Shown here piece after piece: positions 1 through 8,120 of a stretch of DNA of 64,000 bases. The notes under the pieces are model-generated. The model saw only the letters and a list, made by a program, of their open reading frames with translations, did not search any database and was not told where the DNA came from. Numbering within the stretch: position 1 is the stretch's first letter; each line of letters opens with the position of its first letter. Where the stretch lies: assembly GCF_022698145.1 (NCBI RefSeq), contig NZ_JALDAX010000019.1, positions 101,071-165,070 of the forward strand. Direction: 5' to 3'. Position numbers and translations under genes: made by a program. The DNA comes from Streptomyces spinosisporus (GTDB lineage: Bacteria; Actinomycetota; Actinomycetes; Streptomycetales; Streptomycetaceae).

Positions 1-71
1 TGAACGCGCATTGGACGGCGGCGACGATGGCCGAGGAGTTCGCGCGGCTGCGGGTGGCGGCGCAGGCCTGA
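1..71 (+). CDS. 3' end of an unidentified gene
   Basis: Only the last 22 codons and a TGA stop at 69-71 lie in the window; the beginning is upstream of base 1. The readable tail is alanine-rich and helical (ending LRVAAQA). It converges on the next gene, whose stop is 5 nt away. The piece is too short to name a family. Confidence 0.6.
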   Translation, partial: NAHWTAATMAEEFARLRVAAQA

Positions 72-75
72 GGGG

Positions 76-516
76 TCAGTGCGGGTCCACGTCGGTGGCT
101 ATGGCCAGCAGCTGGAGGGGCAGTTCGGCGTCCCACTGGGAGATCGCCAGGCCGATCCAGCGGCCGGACTCGCACGTCCACAGGTGTACGTCCGGCACGT
201 GGTTGCTGAGGGAGCGCCAGGGCTCGTCGATGTCCTCGCCGTCCATGGCGCGGACGAACACGCTGTGCAGGCTGAAGCGGTCCACCGCCCCCCAGCGCTC
301 GGTGAGCAGCGCTCCGAGCCCGTCCCGGTCGGCCTCGTACTGTGCCTCCGTCTCCTCGCGCCCGCTGCCGTCGTCCTCGTAGAAGTCGTCGCTGGTCTGT
401 AACTCGGCTATCAGATATCCCGGTCCGCCTGTGCCGACGTCCGTCCTGACGTGCTCCCGGGGGAACTCCCGGACGCACAGCTGGTCGACGACGGACAGCC
501 ACTTCGCGATGTCCAT
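76..516 (-). CDS. Hypothetical protein, 146 aa
   Basis: I do not recognise this protein. It is 146 residues, acidic and soluble, with no signal peptide or membrane segment. It starts MDIAKWLSVVDQLC and ends with a conserved-looking stretch WIGLAISQWDAELPLQLL. The ATG at 516 is preferred because the reading frame upstream is low-complexity and runs antisense to the ROK gene. The gene is divergent from the ROK regulator with about 180 nt between the starts, so they may share a control region. An immunity or SMI1-like role is conceivable but not supported by any motif I can point to. Confidence 0.6.
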   Translation of the reverse strand: MDIAKWLSVVDQLCVREFPREHVRTDVGTGGPGYLIAELQTSDDFYEDDGSGREETEAQYEADRDGLGALLTERWGAVDRFSLHSVFVRAMDGEDIDEPWRSLSNHVPDVHLWTCESGRWIGLAISQWDAELPLQLLAIATDVDPH

Positions 517-693
517 GTGATGCAGTAAAGCGCGTGGCACTGACAATTGGTGGGCCGTCATGCCCGGCGGCCCGTGTGCGGCACCGGGCCCGGGCCTGCC
601 GGCCGGCCGGTCGGCCGTCCCCTGGCACTCGCCGGGCTCCGCCGCGCCGAGTACGATCCGGCCAACACGCGCACGAGCTGGGAGGACGAGACC

Positions 694-1851
694 TTGGGGC
701 AGCTGACCGGCGGGGATCCCTCGCTGCTGCGAAGGATCAACTCCGCGGTGGTGCTGCACGCGCTGCGTGCCACGGATGCGGCGACACTGACCGAGATCAC
801 CCGGGTGACCGGGCTGTCCCGGCCGACCGTCGAGGGTGTCGTCGAAGGACTCATCGAGGCGGGCTACGTCGTCGAGAAGGCGCCCGACGAGAGCGTCGTA
901 CGACGGCAGGGACGGCCCGCGCGGCGCTTCCGGTTCCGGGCCGAGGCGGGGCATCTGCTGGGCCTGGACATCGGGTCGCACCGGGTGGCCGCGCTGCTGG
1001 CCGATCTCGACGGCCGGGTGCTCGGCTCGGCGGCCAAGGACGTCGACGAGTCGGCTCCCGCCGACGAGCGTCTGGACCGGCTGCGCACCACGGTGGCGGA
1101 GCTGCTGCGCCGGGCCGGGGTCTCGCGCGGCTCGCTGCGGGCCGTGGGGGTCGCCTCCCCCGGGATCGTCGAGGCCGACGGCACGGTGAAGCTGTGCGCG
1201 GCGCTTCCCGGGTGGACGGGGCTGCGCCTCGGCGAGCGGCTCAGCCGGTCCTTCAAGTGCCCGGTGCTGGTGGAGAACGACGCCAACGCGGCGGCGGTCG
1301 CGGAGCACTGGAAGGGGGCGGCCGGCGAGTCCGACGACGTGGTGTTCGTGCTGGCGGGACTGAGCCCGGGGGCCGGTTCGCTGATCGGCGGGCAGCTGCA
1401 CCGCGGGTACGGCGGGGCGGCCGGCGAGATCGGGGCGCTGCATCTGCTGGGCCGCGAGGCGACTCCCGAGACGCTGCTGTCCACCACCGACGAGCCGCTG
1501 CACCCGCTCGACGAGCAGGCGGTCGCCGAGGTCTTCGCGCAGGCCCGCGAGGGCGACCAGCGGGCCCTCGCGGCCGTCGAGCGCTTCATCCAGCGGCTCG
1601 TGCACGACGTGGCCGCGCTGGTCCTGGCCCTGGACCCGGAGCTCGTCGTCGTCGGCGGCTGGGCGTCCGGTCTGGACGGCGTACTGGAGCCGCTGCGCCG
1701 CGAGTTGGCGCGCTACTGCCTGCGTCCGCCGAAGGTGGCCCTGTCGCTGCTCGGCGAGGCCGCCGTGGCGACGGGCGCGCTCCGGCTCGCCCTGGACCAT
1801 GTGGAGGAGCAGCTGTTCGCGGTGGAGGGCACGGTGACGGCCCGGCGCTGA
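694..1851 (+). CDS. ROK-family transcriptional regulator
   Basis: 385 residues. An N-terminal winged helix-turn-helix (about residues 15-75, including LTEITRVTGLSRPTVEGVV) is followed by a ROK sugar-kinase-like domain with a phosphate-binding start LLGLDIGSHRVAALL and the family stretch VENDANAAAVAEHW. ROK repressors of this kind sense sugars or sugar phosphates and control carbon use. The cysteine cluster CxCGxxGC of zinc-containing ROK kinases is absent, so it is a regulator rather than a kinase. The TTG at 694 is chosen because GGAGG lies just upstream (681-685) and the protein then begins LGQLTGGDPSLLRRIN, as ROK repressors usually do. A perfect hairpin terminator follows the stop. Confidence 0.85.
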   Translation: MGQLTGGDPSLLRRINSAVVLHALRATDAATLTEITRVTGLSRPTVEGVVEGLIEAGYVVEKAPDESVVRRQGRPARRFRFRAEAGHLLGLDIGSHRVAALLADLDGRVLGSAAKDVDESAPADERLDRLRTTVAELLRRAGVSRGSLRAVGVASPGIVEADGTVKLCAALPGWTGLRLGERLSRSFKCPVLVENDANAAAVAEHWKGAAGESDDVVFVLAGLSPGAGSLIGGQLHRGYGGAAGEIGALHLLGREATPETLLSTTDEPLHPLDEQAVAEVFAQAREGDQRALAAVERFIQRLVHDVAALVLALDPELVVVGGWASGLDGVLEPLRRELARYCLRPPKVALSLLGEAAVATGALRLALDHVEEQLFAVEGTVTARR

Positions 1852-1890
1852 GCCTCCCCGGCTCGGTGTCGAGCAGCCGATGCAACGCAC

Positions 1891-1918
1891 GATGCCCCGG
1901 AGTTGGCTCCGGGGCATC
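1891..1918 (+). terminator. Hairpin terminator after the ROK gene
   Basis: A perfect 12-bp stem (GATGCCCCGGAG at 1891-1902 and its complement at 1907-1918) with a 4-nt loop, followed by a short T-rich stretch. It lies between the convergent ROK and GntR genes and can serve both. Confidence 0.85.
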
Positions 1919-1942
1919 GTTGTTCTTGGGGGGTGTGGGGCG

Positions 1943-2704
1943 CTAGGAGGCCCGGCGCTCGGGTGTCTGGTGGATCTCCACGCCTCCGGAGTCGCCGAAG
2001 GTCAGCCGGCAGGTGTCCGCGCGGTAGGTGGCGACGGAGAGCGCCGCGGTGCGGCCGGCGGCGAGGAAGCGGGTGGTGACGACGAGGACGGGCGCGCCCG
2101 GCAGCCGGTCCAGTTCCTTGGCGTCGTCCGCGCGGGCGGAGCCCAGCTCCACGGAGCTGTCGCGGCCCTCGAGCTCCAGGCGGTGCAGTTCACGCAGCAC
2201 GGCACGCGCGCGTGCCGGTCCGGACGGCGCGTCTATGGCGGACAGGTCGGGCACCGACGACGCCGGCACGTAGAGCAGTTCGGCGGCGACGGGCTGGCCG
2301 TGGGAGACGCGGGAGCGGCGCACCGTGTGCACGGCCTCGTCCGGGGCGGTCTCCAGCGCCGCGGCGACGGCGGCGGGCGGTGCCGCCTGCACGCAGTCCG
2401 CGGGCTGCCAGACGTCGCCCGCGAGCCCCGGCCAGGCGTGCTGCTCGGTGCCGACCGCGACGCCCACGCGCGGCGGGGCGACGGTCGTGCCGACACCGCG
2501 CCTGCGCTGCAGTCTGCCCTCCAGCTCCAGCTGCTCCAGCGCCTGGCGGAGCGTGGCGCGGGCGACGCCGAAGCGGGCGGCGAGGTCGCGTTCGTTGGGC
2601 AGGATCTCGCCCACGGAGAACTCGGAGTCCAATGCCTCACTGAGCACGGTCTTGAGGTGCCAGTACTTCGGTTCCGGCACCGTTTCCAACTGCGTGGTCC
2701 CCAC
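1943..2704 (-). CDS. GntR/HutC-family transcriptional regulator with UTRA domain
   Basis: 253 residues. The N-terminal winged HTH (about 10-75) carries the GntR signature NERDLAARFGVARATLRQALEQLELEGRL. The rest fits a UTRA effector-binding domain, which in HutC-type regulators binds a small metabolite, often a sugar phosphate or histidine derivative. The length is usual for the subfamily. The ATG at 2704 follows a long AT-rich leader, and a palindrome overlaps the predicted -35 box upstream (see the promoter entry), which suggests autoregulation. The HTH resembles DasR-type regulators but the UTRA part is clearly not DasR. The effector is unknown. Confidence 0.88.
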   Translation of the reverse strand: MGTTQLETVPEPKYWHLKTVLSEALDSEFSVGEILPNERDLAARFGVARATLRQALEQLELEGRLQRRRGVGTTVAPPRVGVAVGTEQHAWPGLAGDVWQPADCVQAAPPAAVAAALETAPDEAVHTVRRSRVSHGQPVAAELLYVPASSVPDLSAIDAPSGPARARAVLRELHRLELEGRDSSVELGSARADDAKELDRLPGAPVLVVTTRFLAAGRTAALSVATYRADTCRLTFGDSGGVEIHQTPERRAS

Positions 2705-2780
2705 CCTGTCCTCCGCAATCGCCGTGTTCCGGCGGCGTTTTAGCGCCCTTGTTTATTAAAGGTTGTTGCACTTATCTGCG

Positions 2781-2815
2781 ACCATAGGGCGGCCCAAACC
2801 CTTGGTCAAGACCAA
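2781..2815 (-). promoter_or_regulatory. Promoter and overlapping palindromic operator of the GntR gene
   Basis: On the minus strand a TTGACC box (complement of 2804-2809) and a TATGGT box (complement of 2781-2786) are separated by exactly 17 nt, a good sigma-70-type promoter. The -35 box lies inside a perfect palindrome TTGGTCAAGACCAA at 2802-2815. That resembles the TGGTC-(n2)-GACCA elements bound by DasR and other HutC-type GntR proteins. The inference is self-repression by the downstream regulator, or control by DasR. Confidence 0.7.
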
Positions 2816-2895
2816 TCCTGGAACCTGTGCGCACGCCGGGAAGTGCTCGCAGCGCAGCGTTCACACGGCGTTCGTGAGATCGGGGCGGCTGCGGC

Positions 2896-3780
2896 CTAGA
2901 GGGCGGCCAGGGACCGCAGCTTGTCCGGGTTGCGGGTGATGTAGACCGACTGGATGCGGCCCTCGTACACATCCACCTGGAAGACGCTGTCGGGCTTGCC
3001 CTCCGACAGGACCAGGACCGCGATGCCGCCGTTGAGCTCCAGGAAGCGGACGGAGACGTCCGGCACGCCCTTCTCGGCGACCCCGACGAGGAAGCGGCCC
3101 ACGTTGTCGGCGCTCTCCAGGATCCGCAGCGGCGCCCTGGACTTGCCGCCGCTGTCGCCCACGAGCCGCACGTCGGGCGCGAGCAGAGCGAGGAGCCCTT
3201 CCAGGTCGCCGTTCCCGGCGGCGGCGAGGAACCGCTCGGTCAGCTCCCGGCGCCGTACGGGATCGACCTCGTAGCGCGGCCGCCGCTCGTCGACGTGCTT
3301 GCGGGCCCGGCCGGCGAGCTGGCGCACCGCCGCCTCGCCGCGGTCGAGCATGGCGGCGATGTCCGCGTACGGGTAGCCGAAGGCCTCCCGCAGGACGAAC
3401 ACCGCGCGTTCCAGGGGCGAGAGGGACTCCAGGACGACCATGACGGCCAGCGAGACGGAGTCGGCGAGCACGGCGCGCTCGGCGGCGTCCGGGACGGTGT
3501 CCTCGAAGTCGGTCAGGTAGGGCTCGGGGAGCCACGGGCCGACGTAGGCCTCGTTGCGCGCCTTGACCTGGCGCAGCCGGTCGATGGCGAGGCGGGTGGT
3601 GATGCGCACCAGATAGGCGCGCGGTTCGCGCACGTCTGCGCGCTCCGCGCCGGACCAGCGCAGCCAGGCCTCCTGCACCACGTCCTCGGCGTCGGCCACC
3701 CGCCCGAGCATGCGGTAGGCGACCCCCATCAGTACGGGGCGGTGCTCTTCGAAGACGTCGGTCTCGGTGTCGGTCGTCAC
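2896..3780 (-). CDS. ECF sigma factor, SigJ/ECF41 type with C-terminal SnoaL-like domain
   Basis: 294 residues. Sigma region 2 (about 8-75, with DAEDVVQEAWLRW) and region 4 (about 110-165, with FGYPYADIAAMLDRGEAAVRQLAGRARKHV) are followed by a roughly 120-residue SnoaL/NTF2-like extension. In this class the extension modulates activity in place of a separate anti-sigma factor. Length and order match ECF41 proteins. The GTG at 3780 gives the expected N-terminus; the ribosome site is weak. ECF41 genes usually adjoin an oxidoreductase, carboxymuconolactone decarboxylase or epimerase that they control, which fits the divergent gene at 3893. Confidence 0.88.
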   Translation of the reverse strand: MTTDTETDVFEEHRPVLMGVAYRMLGRVADAEDVVQEAWLRWSGAERADVREPRAYLVRITTRLAIDRLRQVKARNEAYVGPWLPEPYLTDFEDTVPDAAERAVLADSVSLAVMVVLESLSPLERAVFVLREAFGYPYADIAAMLDRGEAAVRQLAGRARKHVDERRPRYEVDPVRRRELTERFLAAAGNGDLEGLLALLAPDVRLVGDSGGKSRAPLRILESADNVGRFLVGVAEKGVPDVSVRFLELNGGIAVLVLSEGKPDSVFQVDVYEGRIQSVYITRNPDKLRSLAAL

Positions 3781-3892
3781 GGGTCCATCCCAGGGGATGT
3801 GTCTGATTGTGTCCAGGAGAAATCCTCGTGTCCCGGTGCAGAATGGCCCACGATCCGCCGGTGGGCGGCGGTCCGGACGCGGGGAGGCAGCC

Positions 3893-4546
3893 ATGCGGTA
3901 CGCGGTTCTGGGCACGGGAGTGGTGGGGCGAGCGCTGGGCGGCAAGCTGGTCGAGCTCGGCCACGAGGTGACGCTCGGCTCACGCACCAAGGACAATCCG
4001 AGCGCCCTGCAGTGGGCGCGCGAGGCCGGCGCCGGGGCGCAGTCCGGCACCTTCGAGGACGCCGCCTCCTCCGCCGAGGTGGTCGTCGTCGCGGTCGGCG
4101 GGCGGGTGGCGCTCTCGGCGCTGGAGGCGGCCGGGGCGGGGAACCTCGACGGGAAGGTCGTCGTCGATGTCTCCAACCCCCTCGGGTTCGAGGACGGGCA
4201 GGTGCGGCTCGATCCCGTCGGCTCGGACAGCATGGGCGAGCAGATCCAGCGCGCGTATCCGCACGCGCGCGTGGTGAAGACGCTCAACACCGTGAACTGC
4301 GATGTGATGGTGGCGCCCTCCCTGGTGCCGGGCGAGCACCAGATCTTCGTGTGCGGGGAGGACGCGGGCGCCAAGGAGCAGGTCACCGGCATGCTCGGCG
4401 AGTTCGGCTGGCCCGCGCACCGGGTGCTCGACCTGGGCGGCATCGCCTCGTCGCGCAGTGTCGAGATGTTCCTGCCGCTGTGGGTGGACCTGATGCGCAC
4501 CCTGGGCAAGACGCATTTCAACCTGCAGTTCCACACCGGGGACTGA
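3893..4546 (+). CDS. NADPH:F420-oxidoreductase-like / NAD(P)-binding protein
   Basis: 217 residues. The N-terminal Rossmann motif GTGVVGRALGGKL (residues 7-19), NADP-type stretch LGSRTKDNP and later KTLNTVNCDVM place it in the family of F420-dependent NADP reductase and related NAD(P)-binding oxidoreductases. The usual role is hydride transfer between NADPH and a cofactor such as F420; the exact substrate cannot be read from the sequence. The ATG follows GGGGAGG at a good distance. It is divergent from the ECF41-like sigma factor and is a likely target of it. Confidence 0.75.
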   Translation: MRYAVLGTGVVGRALGGKLVELGHEVTLGSRTKDNPSALQWAREAGAGAQSGTFEDAASSAEVVVVAVGGRVALSALEAAGAGNLDGKVVVDVSNPLGFEDGQVRLDPVGSDSMGEQIQRAYPHARVVKTLNTVNCDVMVAPSLVPGEHQIFVCGEDAGAKEQVTGMLGEFGWPAHRVLDLGGIASSRSVEMFLPLWVDLMRTLGKTHFNLQFHTGD

Positions 4547-4657
4547 CGTCGGCGCATCTGCGTCGGCACTCGGGGACATCGGGGACTACCCGTCGGTAGC
4601 AATTGCTGACAAGCTGTCTACACGGCGTCCGTCAGCGAGCCCCCACGAGGAGCACCC

Positions 4658-5503
4658 ATGTCCGCCACCGTCTCCTTCAAGGTCCCCTCCCCACGCGGCC
4701 CGCAGCCCGTGACCGTGTCGTACGCGCGCGTGGGCAGCGGCGAACCGCTGCTCCTGCTGCACGGCATCGGTCATCACCGGCAGGCCTGGGACCCGGTGGT
4801 GGACATCCTCGCGACCGAACGCGACGTGATCGCCGTGGATCTGCCGGGCTTCGGCGTCTCCCCCGCGCTGCCGGACGGGCTCGCCTACGACCTGCCCACG
4901 ACGACGGCCGTGTTCGGGGCGTTCTGCGAGGCACTGGGGCTGGAGCGCCCTCATGTGGCGGGCAACTCGCTCGGCGGTCTGCTCGCCCTGGAGCTCGGCC
5001 GTGAGCGGCTCGCACGGTCCGTGACCGCGCTGTCCCCGGCAGGTTTCTGGTCCGAGCCCGAGCGGCGCTACGCCTTCGGGGTGCTGACCGCGATGCGGCA
5101 GATCTCCCGGCGCCTGCCGCTGCCGCTCGTACAGCAGCTGTCGCGCTCGGCGGCCGGCCGGACCATGCTGACGAGCACGATCTACGCCCGCCCCGGCCGC
5201 CGTTCACCCGAGGCCGTGGTCGCCGAGACGCTGGCCCTCGCGGGGGCGACGGGGTTCGACGCGACCCTGCGGGCGGGCCGTGCCGTCCGGTTCACCGACG
5301 ACCTGCCCGGCCTCCCGGTCACCGTGGCCTGGGGCACCAAGGACATGCTGCTCGTGCGCCGCCAGGGGGTGCGCGCCAAGCAGATGATCCCCCGGGCCCG
5401 GCTGGTGCGGCTGCCCGGCTGCGGGCACGTCCCGATGAACGACGACCCGGCGCTGGTCGCCCGCGTCATCCTGGACGGCAGCCGGGTGCCCGCCGCCCGC
5501 TGA
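4658..5503 (+). CDS. Alpha/beta hydrolase
   Basis: 281 residues with an alpha/beta hydrolase core: oxyanion region LLLLHGIGHH (31-40), nucleophile elbow GNSLGG with Ser104, an acid in WGTKDML and the catalytic His in GCGHVPMND near residue 257. It is probably a soluble esterase, lipase or C-C hydrolase; the substrate is unknown. The ATG at 4658 follows GAGGAG. Its 3' third is overlapped on the opposite strand by the reading frame of the next gene, which I regard as suspicious (see that entry). Confidence 0.85.
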   Translation: MSATVSFKVPSPRGPQPVTVSYARVGSGEPLLLLHGIGHHRQAWDPVVDILATERDVIAVDLPGFGVSPALPDGLAYDLPTTTAVFGAFCEALGLERPHVAGNSLGGLLALELGRERLARSVTALSPAGFWSEPERRYAFGVLTAMRQISRRLPLPLVQQLSRSAAGRTMLTSTIYARPGRRSPEAVVAETLALAGATGFDATLRAGRAVRFTDDLPGLPVTVAWGTKDMLLVRRQGVRAKQMIPRARLVRLPGCGHVPMNDDPALVARVILDGSRVPAAR

Positions 5504-6385
5504 GGACGCACGCCCGCGGGTCAACGCACCGGAACCCACGGCGACTCCGGCGCCGACGAGTGCGCTGCCGAGGGCCTGGGCGGCCCCGTAGGAGCCCGTT
5601 CCGACGAGCGGGGCCGTGCCGGCGGCGGCGACCGGGATGAGGCCGGAGAACAGCGTGGCACGCTCGGCACCGAGCCGCTGCATGCCCATGTACCAGCACA
5701 CGAAGCCGACGACGGTGACGACCGCCGCCTGCCACAGCAGGGCGGCGGTCTCAGTGCCGTCCGGGCGCCGCAGCCAGTCCGTGCCGTCCACGAGCAGCCC
5801 GGCCGCCGCGGACTCGACCGCCGCGAGCCCGCACACCGTGGCGGACAGCAGCCGCGGCCCCAGGGGCCGCAGGACGGGCACGGCGAGCACGGCGAACCCG
5901 ACCTCGCCGGCCAGCGCACAGACGGACCAGACGATGCCGGTGCCGTCCGTACGGCCCCACCCCTGGACGGTGAAGGCACCGCAGGCGACCAGCAACGCCC
6001 CGCACAGCACGGTGCGTTGGGGCCTGCGCCCGTCCAGGAGCGGGACCAGGACGCCCACGGCCACGGGCGCGCAGCCCACGAAGACGCCGGGCACCGCCGG
6101 TTCCGCGGAGCGCTCTGCCGCGATCACCGCCAGGTTGAAGCCGACCATGCCGACGGCGGCGAGCAGCGCGAGGCGCAGCCACTGGCGGGGCGCGAGCGCC
6201 CGCAACCGGGCGGGCGCACCTGCTCGGGCCGGCGGCAGGAGCAGCACACAGGCCAGGCCGTAGCGCAGGAACTGGCCGCCCGCGTACGGGTAGTGGCCGA
6301 GGACGCTGTTCGCGGTGAAGGACCCGCCGACGAGGACACAGGCGAGCGCGGCGAGCAGGGACCCGCGCGCGGTGGTGGCGTTCAT
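5204..6385 (-). CDS. EamA-family (DMT) transporter with an aberrant C-terminal run-on
   Basis: Residues 1 to about 290 form a typical EamA/DMT exporter of ten membrane helices, two EamA halves, ending VGAGVAVGSGALTR. In that frame there is no stop where the family normally ends. The frame continues for about 105 residues antisense to the hydrolase gene, with composition unlike a membrane protein (HPAAVQDDAGDQRR). A one-base shift would give a TGA at 5521-5523, just after the natural end, so a frameshift or sequencing error near 5525-5560 is likely. It is divergent from a MocR regulator 47 nt away, which commonly controls such exporters. Substrate unknown. Confidence 0.75.
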   Translation of the reverse strand: MNATTARGSLLAALACVLVGGSFTANSVLGHYPYAGGQFLRYGLACVLLLPPARAGAPARLRALAPRQWLRLALLAAVGMVGFNLAVIAAERSAEPAVPGVFVGCAPVAVGVLVPLLDGRRPQRTVLCGALLVACGAFTVQGWGRTDGTGIVWSVCALAGEVGFAVLAVPVLRPLGPRLLSATVCGLAAVESAAAGLLVDGTDWLRRPDGTETAALLWQAAVVTVVGFVCWYMGMQRLGAERATLFSGLIPVAAAGTAPLVGTGSYGAAQALGSALVGAGVAVGSGALTRGRASSAGGGHPAAVQDDAGDQRRVVVHRDVPAAGQPHQPGPGDHLLGAHPLAAHEQHVLGAPGHGDREAGQVVGEPDGTARPQGRVEPRRPREGQRLGDHGLG

Positions 6386-6432
6386 GGCGGCGACGCTAGG
6401 CAGTACGGCGGTCCGGTTTAAGATCCATTTCC

Positions 6433-7923
6433 ATGACGCCATCGGAGACCAATCGGGGCCGGGCACGTGACAGGGCGAAGGCTCCCGGCCCGGCCGAGAG
6501 CGCGGATGCGGGCGCCGGCTCCCCCGCCTGGGAGCTGCTGCTGCCCGCCGTCTCCGCTCCGGCACGCACGCGTGGACGGTCACTTCAGGCGGCGCTGCGC
6601 GAGGCGGTTCGTACGGGGAGGCTGGCTCCGGGTACGCGGCTGCCGTCGAGCCGTGACCTCGCCGCCGATCTCGGGGTGTCACGGGGGCTGATCACCGAGG
6701 CGTACGAGCAGTTGACGGCGGAGGGCTATCTGCGCAGCGGGCGGGGCGCCGGCACATGGGTGGGCGGTGCCGTGCGGGCCGCGTCGCCACGCGCGCGTGA
6801 CCTCGCCCCGCGCTCCCCCGGTACGCGCGCCGACTTCGTGGCGGGCACACCGGACCTGTCGCTGTTCCCGCGCTCCGCCTGGGCCGCGGCACAGCGCGCG
6901 GTTCTGACGGAGCTGCCCCACCAGGACCTCGGGTATCCCGATCCGCGCGGGCTGCCGCGGCTGCGCACCGCGCTCGCGGAACTGCTGGCGCGGCGGCGGG
7001 GCGTGGTCGCGGACCCGGAGCGGATCGTCGTCGTCTCCGGGGTGGCGCAGGCGACGACCCTGCTCGGCTTCGTGCTCCACGCGCGCGGGATGCGCACCGT
7101 CGGCGTCGAGGATCCCGGAAGCCCGCAGCACGACGCCCTGTACGCCTCGGCCGGCGTGACGACTGTGCCGCTCCCCCTGGACGGCGAGGGAGTCGTGGTG
7201 GGGCCGCTACGGGAGTCGGGTGTGCGGGCCGTGGTGACGACGCCCTCGCACCAGTTCCCGACCGGGATCGCCTACTCCGCACGCCGCCGCACCGAATTGC
7301 TCGACTGGGCGCGCTCCGTGGACGGCCTCGTCCTGGAGGACGACTACGACGGCGACTTCCGCTACGACCGCGCCCCAGTGGGCGCGCTGCAGGGCCTCGA
7401 CCCGGAGCACGTCGCCTACGCCGGCTCGGTCAGCAAGTCGCTCGCGCCGGGTCTGCGGCTCGGCTGGCTGCTCGTACCGGAGTCGCTGGCCGACGAGGTG
7501 ATCGAGCGCAAGCGCACCATGGATCTGGGCCATCCCACCCTCGACCAGGCGCTGTTCGCGCGCTTCGTCGAGCGCGGTGACTACGACCGGCAGTTGCGCC
7601 GCTGCCAGCGCGCGTACCGCGAACGGCGCGACACGCTGGTGGCCGCCTTGGAGGAGCACTTCCCGGGCTCGCAGGTCGCCGGGATCGCGGCGGGGCTGCA
7701 CGTCATCGCCGCGCTCCCGCGCCGGTACGGTCCGCAGGACGTCTTCCTCGACCGTACGGCCGCGGCCGGCGTCGCCGTGCGCCCGCTGACGGACTACACG
7801 CACGCGCGTGCCGGGCACGAACAGGACCAGGGCGTACGTCTTGTCCTCGGGTACGCGCATCTCTCCCCCGCGCGAATCCGAGCGGGCGTACGGCTGATGG
7901 CGCGTGCCGCGGAGGCGGTGTGA
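6433..7923 (+). CDS. MocR-type regulator (GntR HTH fused to aminotransferase-like domain)
   Basis: 496 residues. A GntR winged HTH (about 48-112, LPSSRDLAADLGVSRGLITEAYEQLTAEGYL) precedes a fold-type I aminotransferase domain (about 120-490). The PLP lysine is K335 in SVSKSLAPGLRLGW, and LEDDYDGDFRYDR holds the PLP-contacting Asp. MocR proteins bind PLP and regulate vitamin B6, GABA or neighbouring transporter genes. The intergenic gap to the divergent EamA gene is only 47 nt, so the two promoters overlap and the exporter is the likely target. Confidence 0.9.
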   Translation: MTPSETNRGRARDRAKAPGPAESADAGAGSPAWELLLPAVSAPARTRGRSLQAALREAVRTGRLAPGTRLPSSRDLAADLGVSRGLITEAYEQLTAEGYLRSGRGAGTWVGGAVRAASPRARDLAPRSPGTRADFVAGTPDLSLFPRSAWAAAQRAVLTELPHQDLGYPDPRGLPRLRTALAELLARRRGVVADPERIVVVSGVAQATTLLGFVLHARGMRTVGVEDPGSPQHDALYASAGVTTVPLPLDGEGVVVGPLRESGVRAVVTTPSHQFPTGIAYSARRRTELLDWARSVDGLVLEDDYDGDFRYDRAPVGALQGLDPEHVAYAGSVSKSLAPGLRLGWLLVPESLADEVIERKRTMDLGHPTLDQALFARFVERGDYDRQLRRCQRAYRERRDTLVAALEEHFPGSQVAGIAAGLHVIAALPRRYGPQDVFLDRTAAAGVAVRPLTDYTHARAGHEQDQGVRLVLGYAHLSPARIRAGVRLMARAAEAV

Positions 7924-8033
7924 CCGGTGCCGGAGCCGCCGCCACAAGGCACCGACAGCCGCCGTATGGCTGGTCTCTTTCGCCTTGAAGTCCCCTCCCC
8001 CGCACGCCCATTCCGTTGCCTCCGGCGTCAGTT

Positions 8034-8055
8034 GTTCACTTGTGGTTTCCGTGTG
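8034..8055 (+). promoter_or_regulatory. PHO-box-like direct repeat upstream of phoD
   Basis: Two adjoining 11-nt units, GTTCACTTGTG (8034-8044) and GTTTCCGTGTG (8045-8055), match the spacing and start of the PhoP direct-repeat unit of Streptomyces (consensus beginning GTTCACC). A weaker third unit may precede them. They lie about 65 nt before a phosphodiesterase/alkaline phosphatase D gene, the expected kind of target under phosphate limitation. Confidence 0.6.
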
Positions 8056-8120
8056 CGCTGCGGCGCACCAGTAGTTGTGGCATCGCACACTGGCCGGATC
8101 CCGTCCCTGGAGGCGCATCC

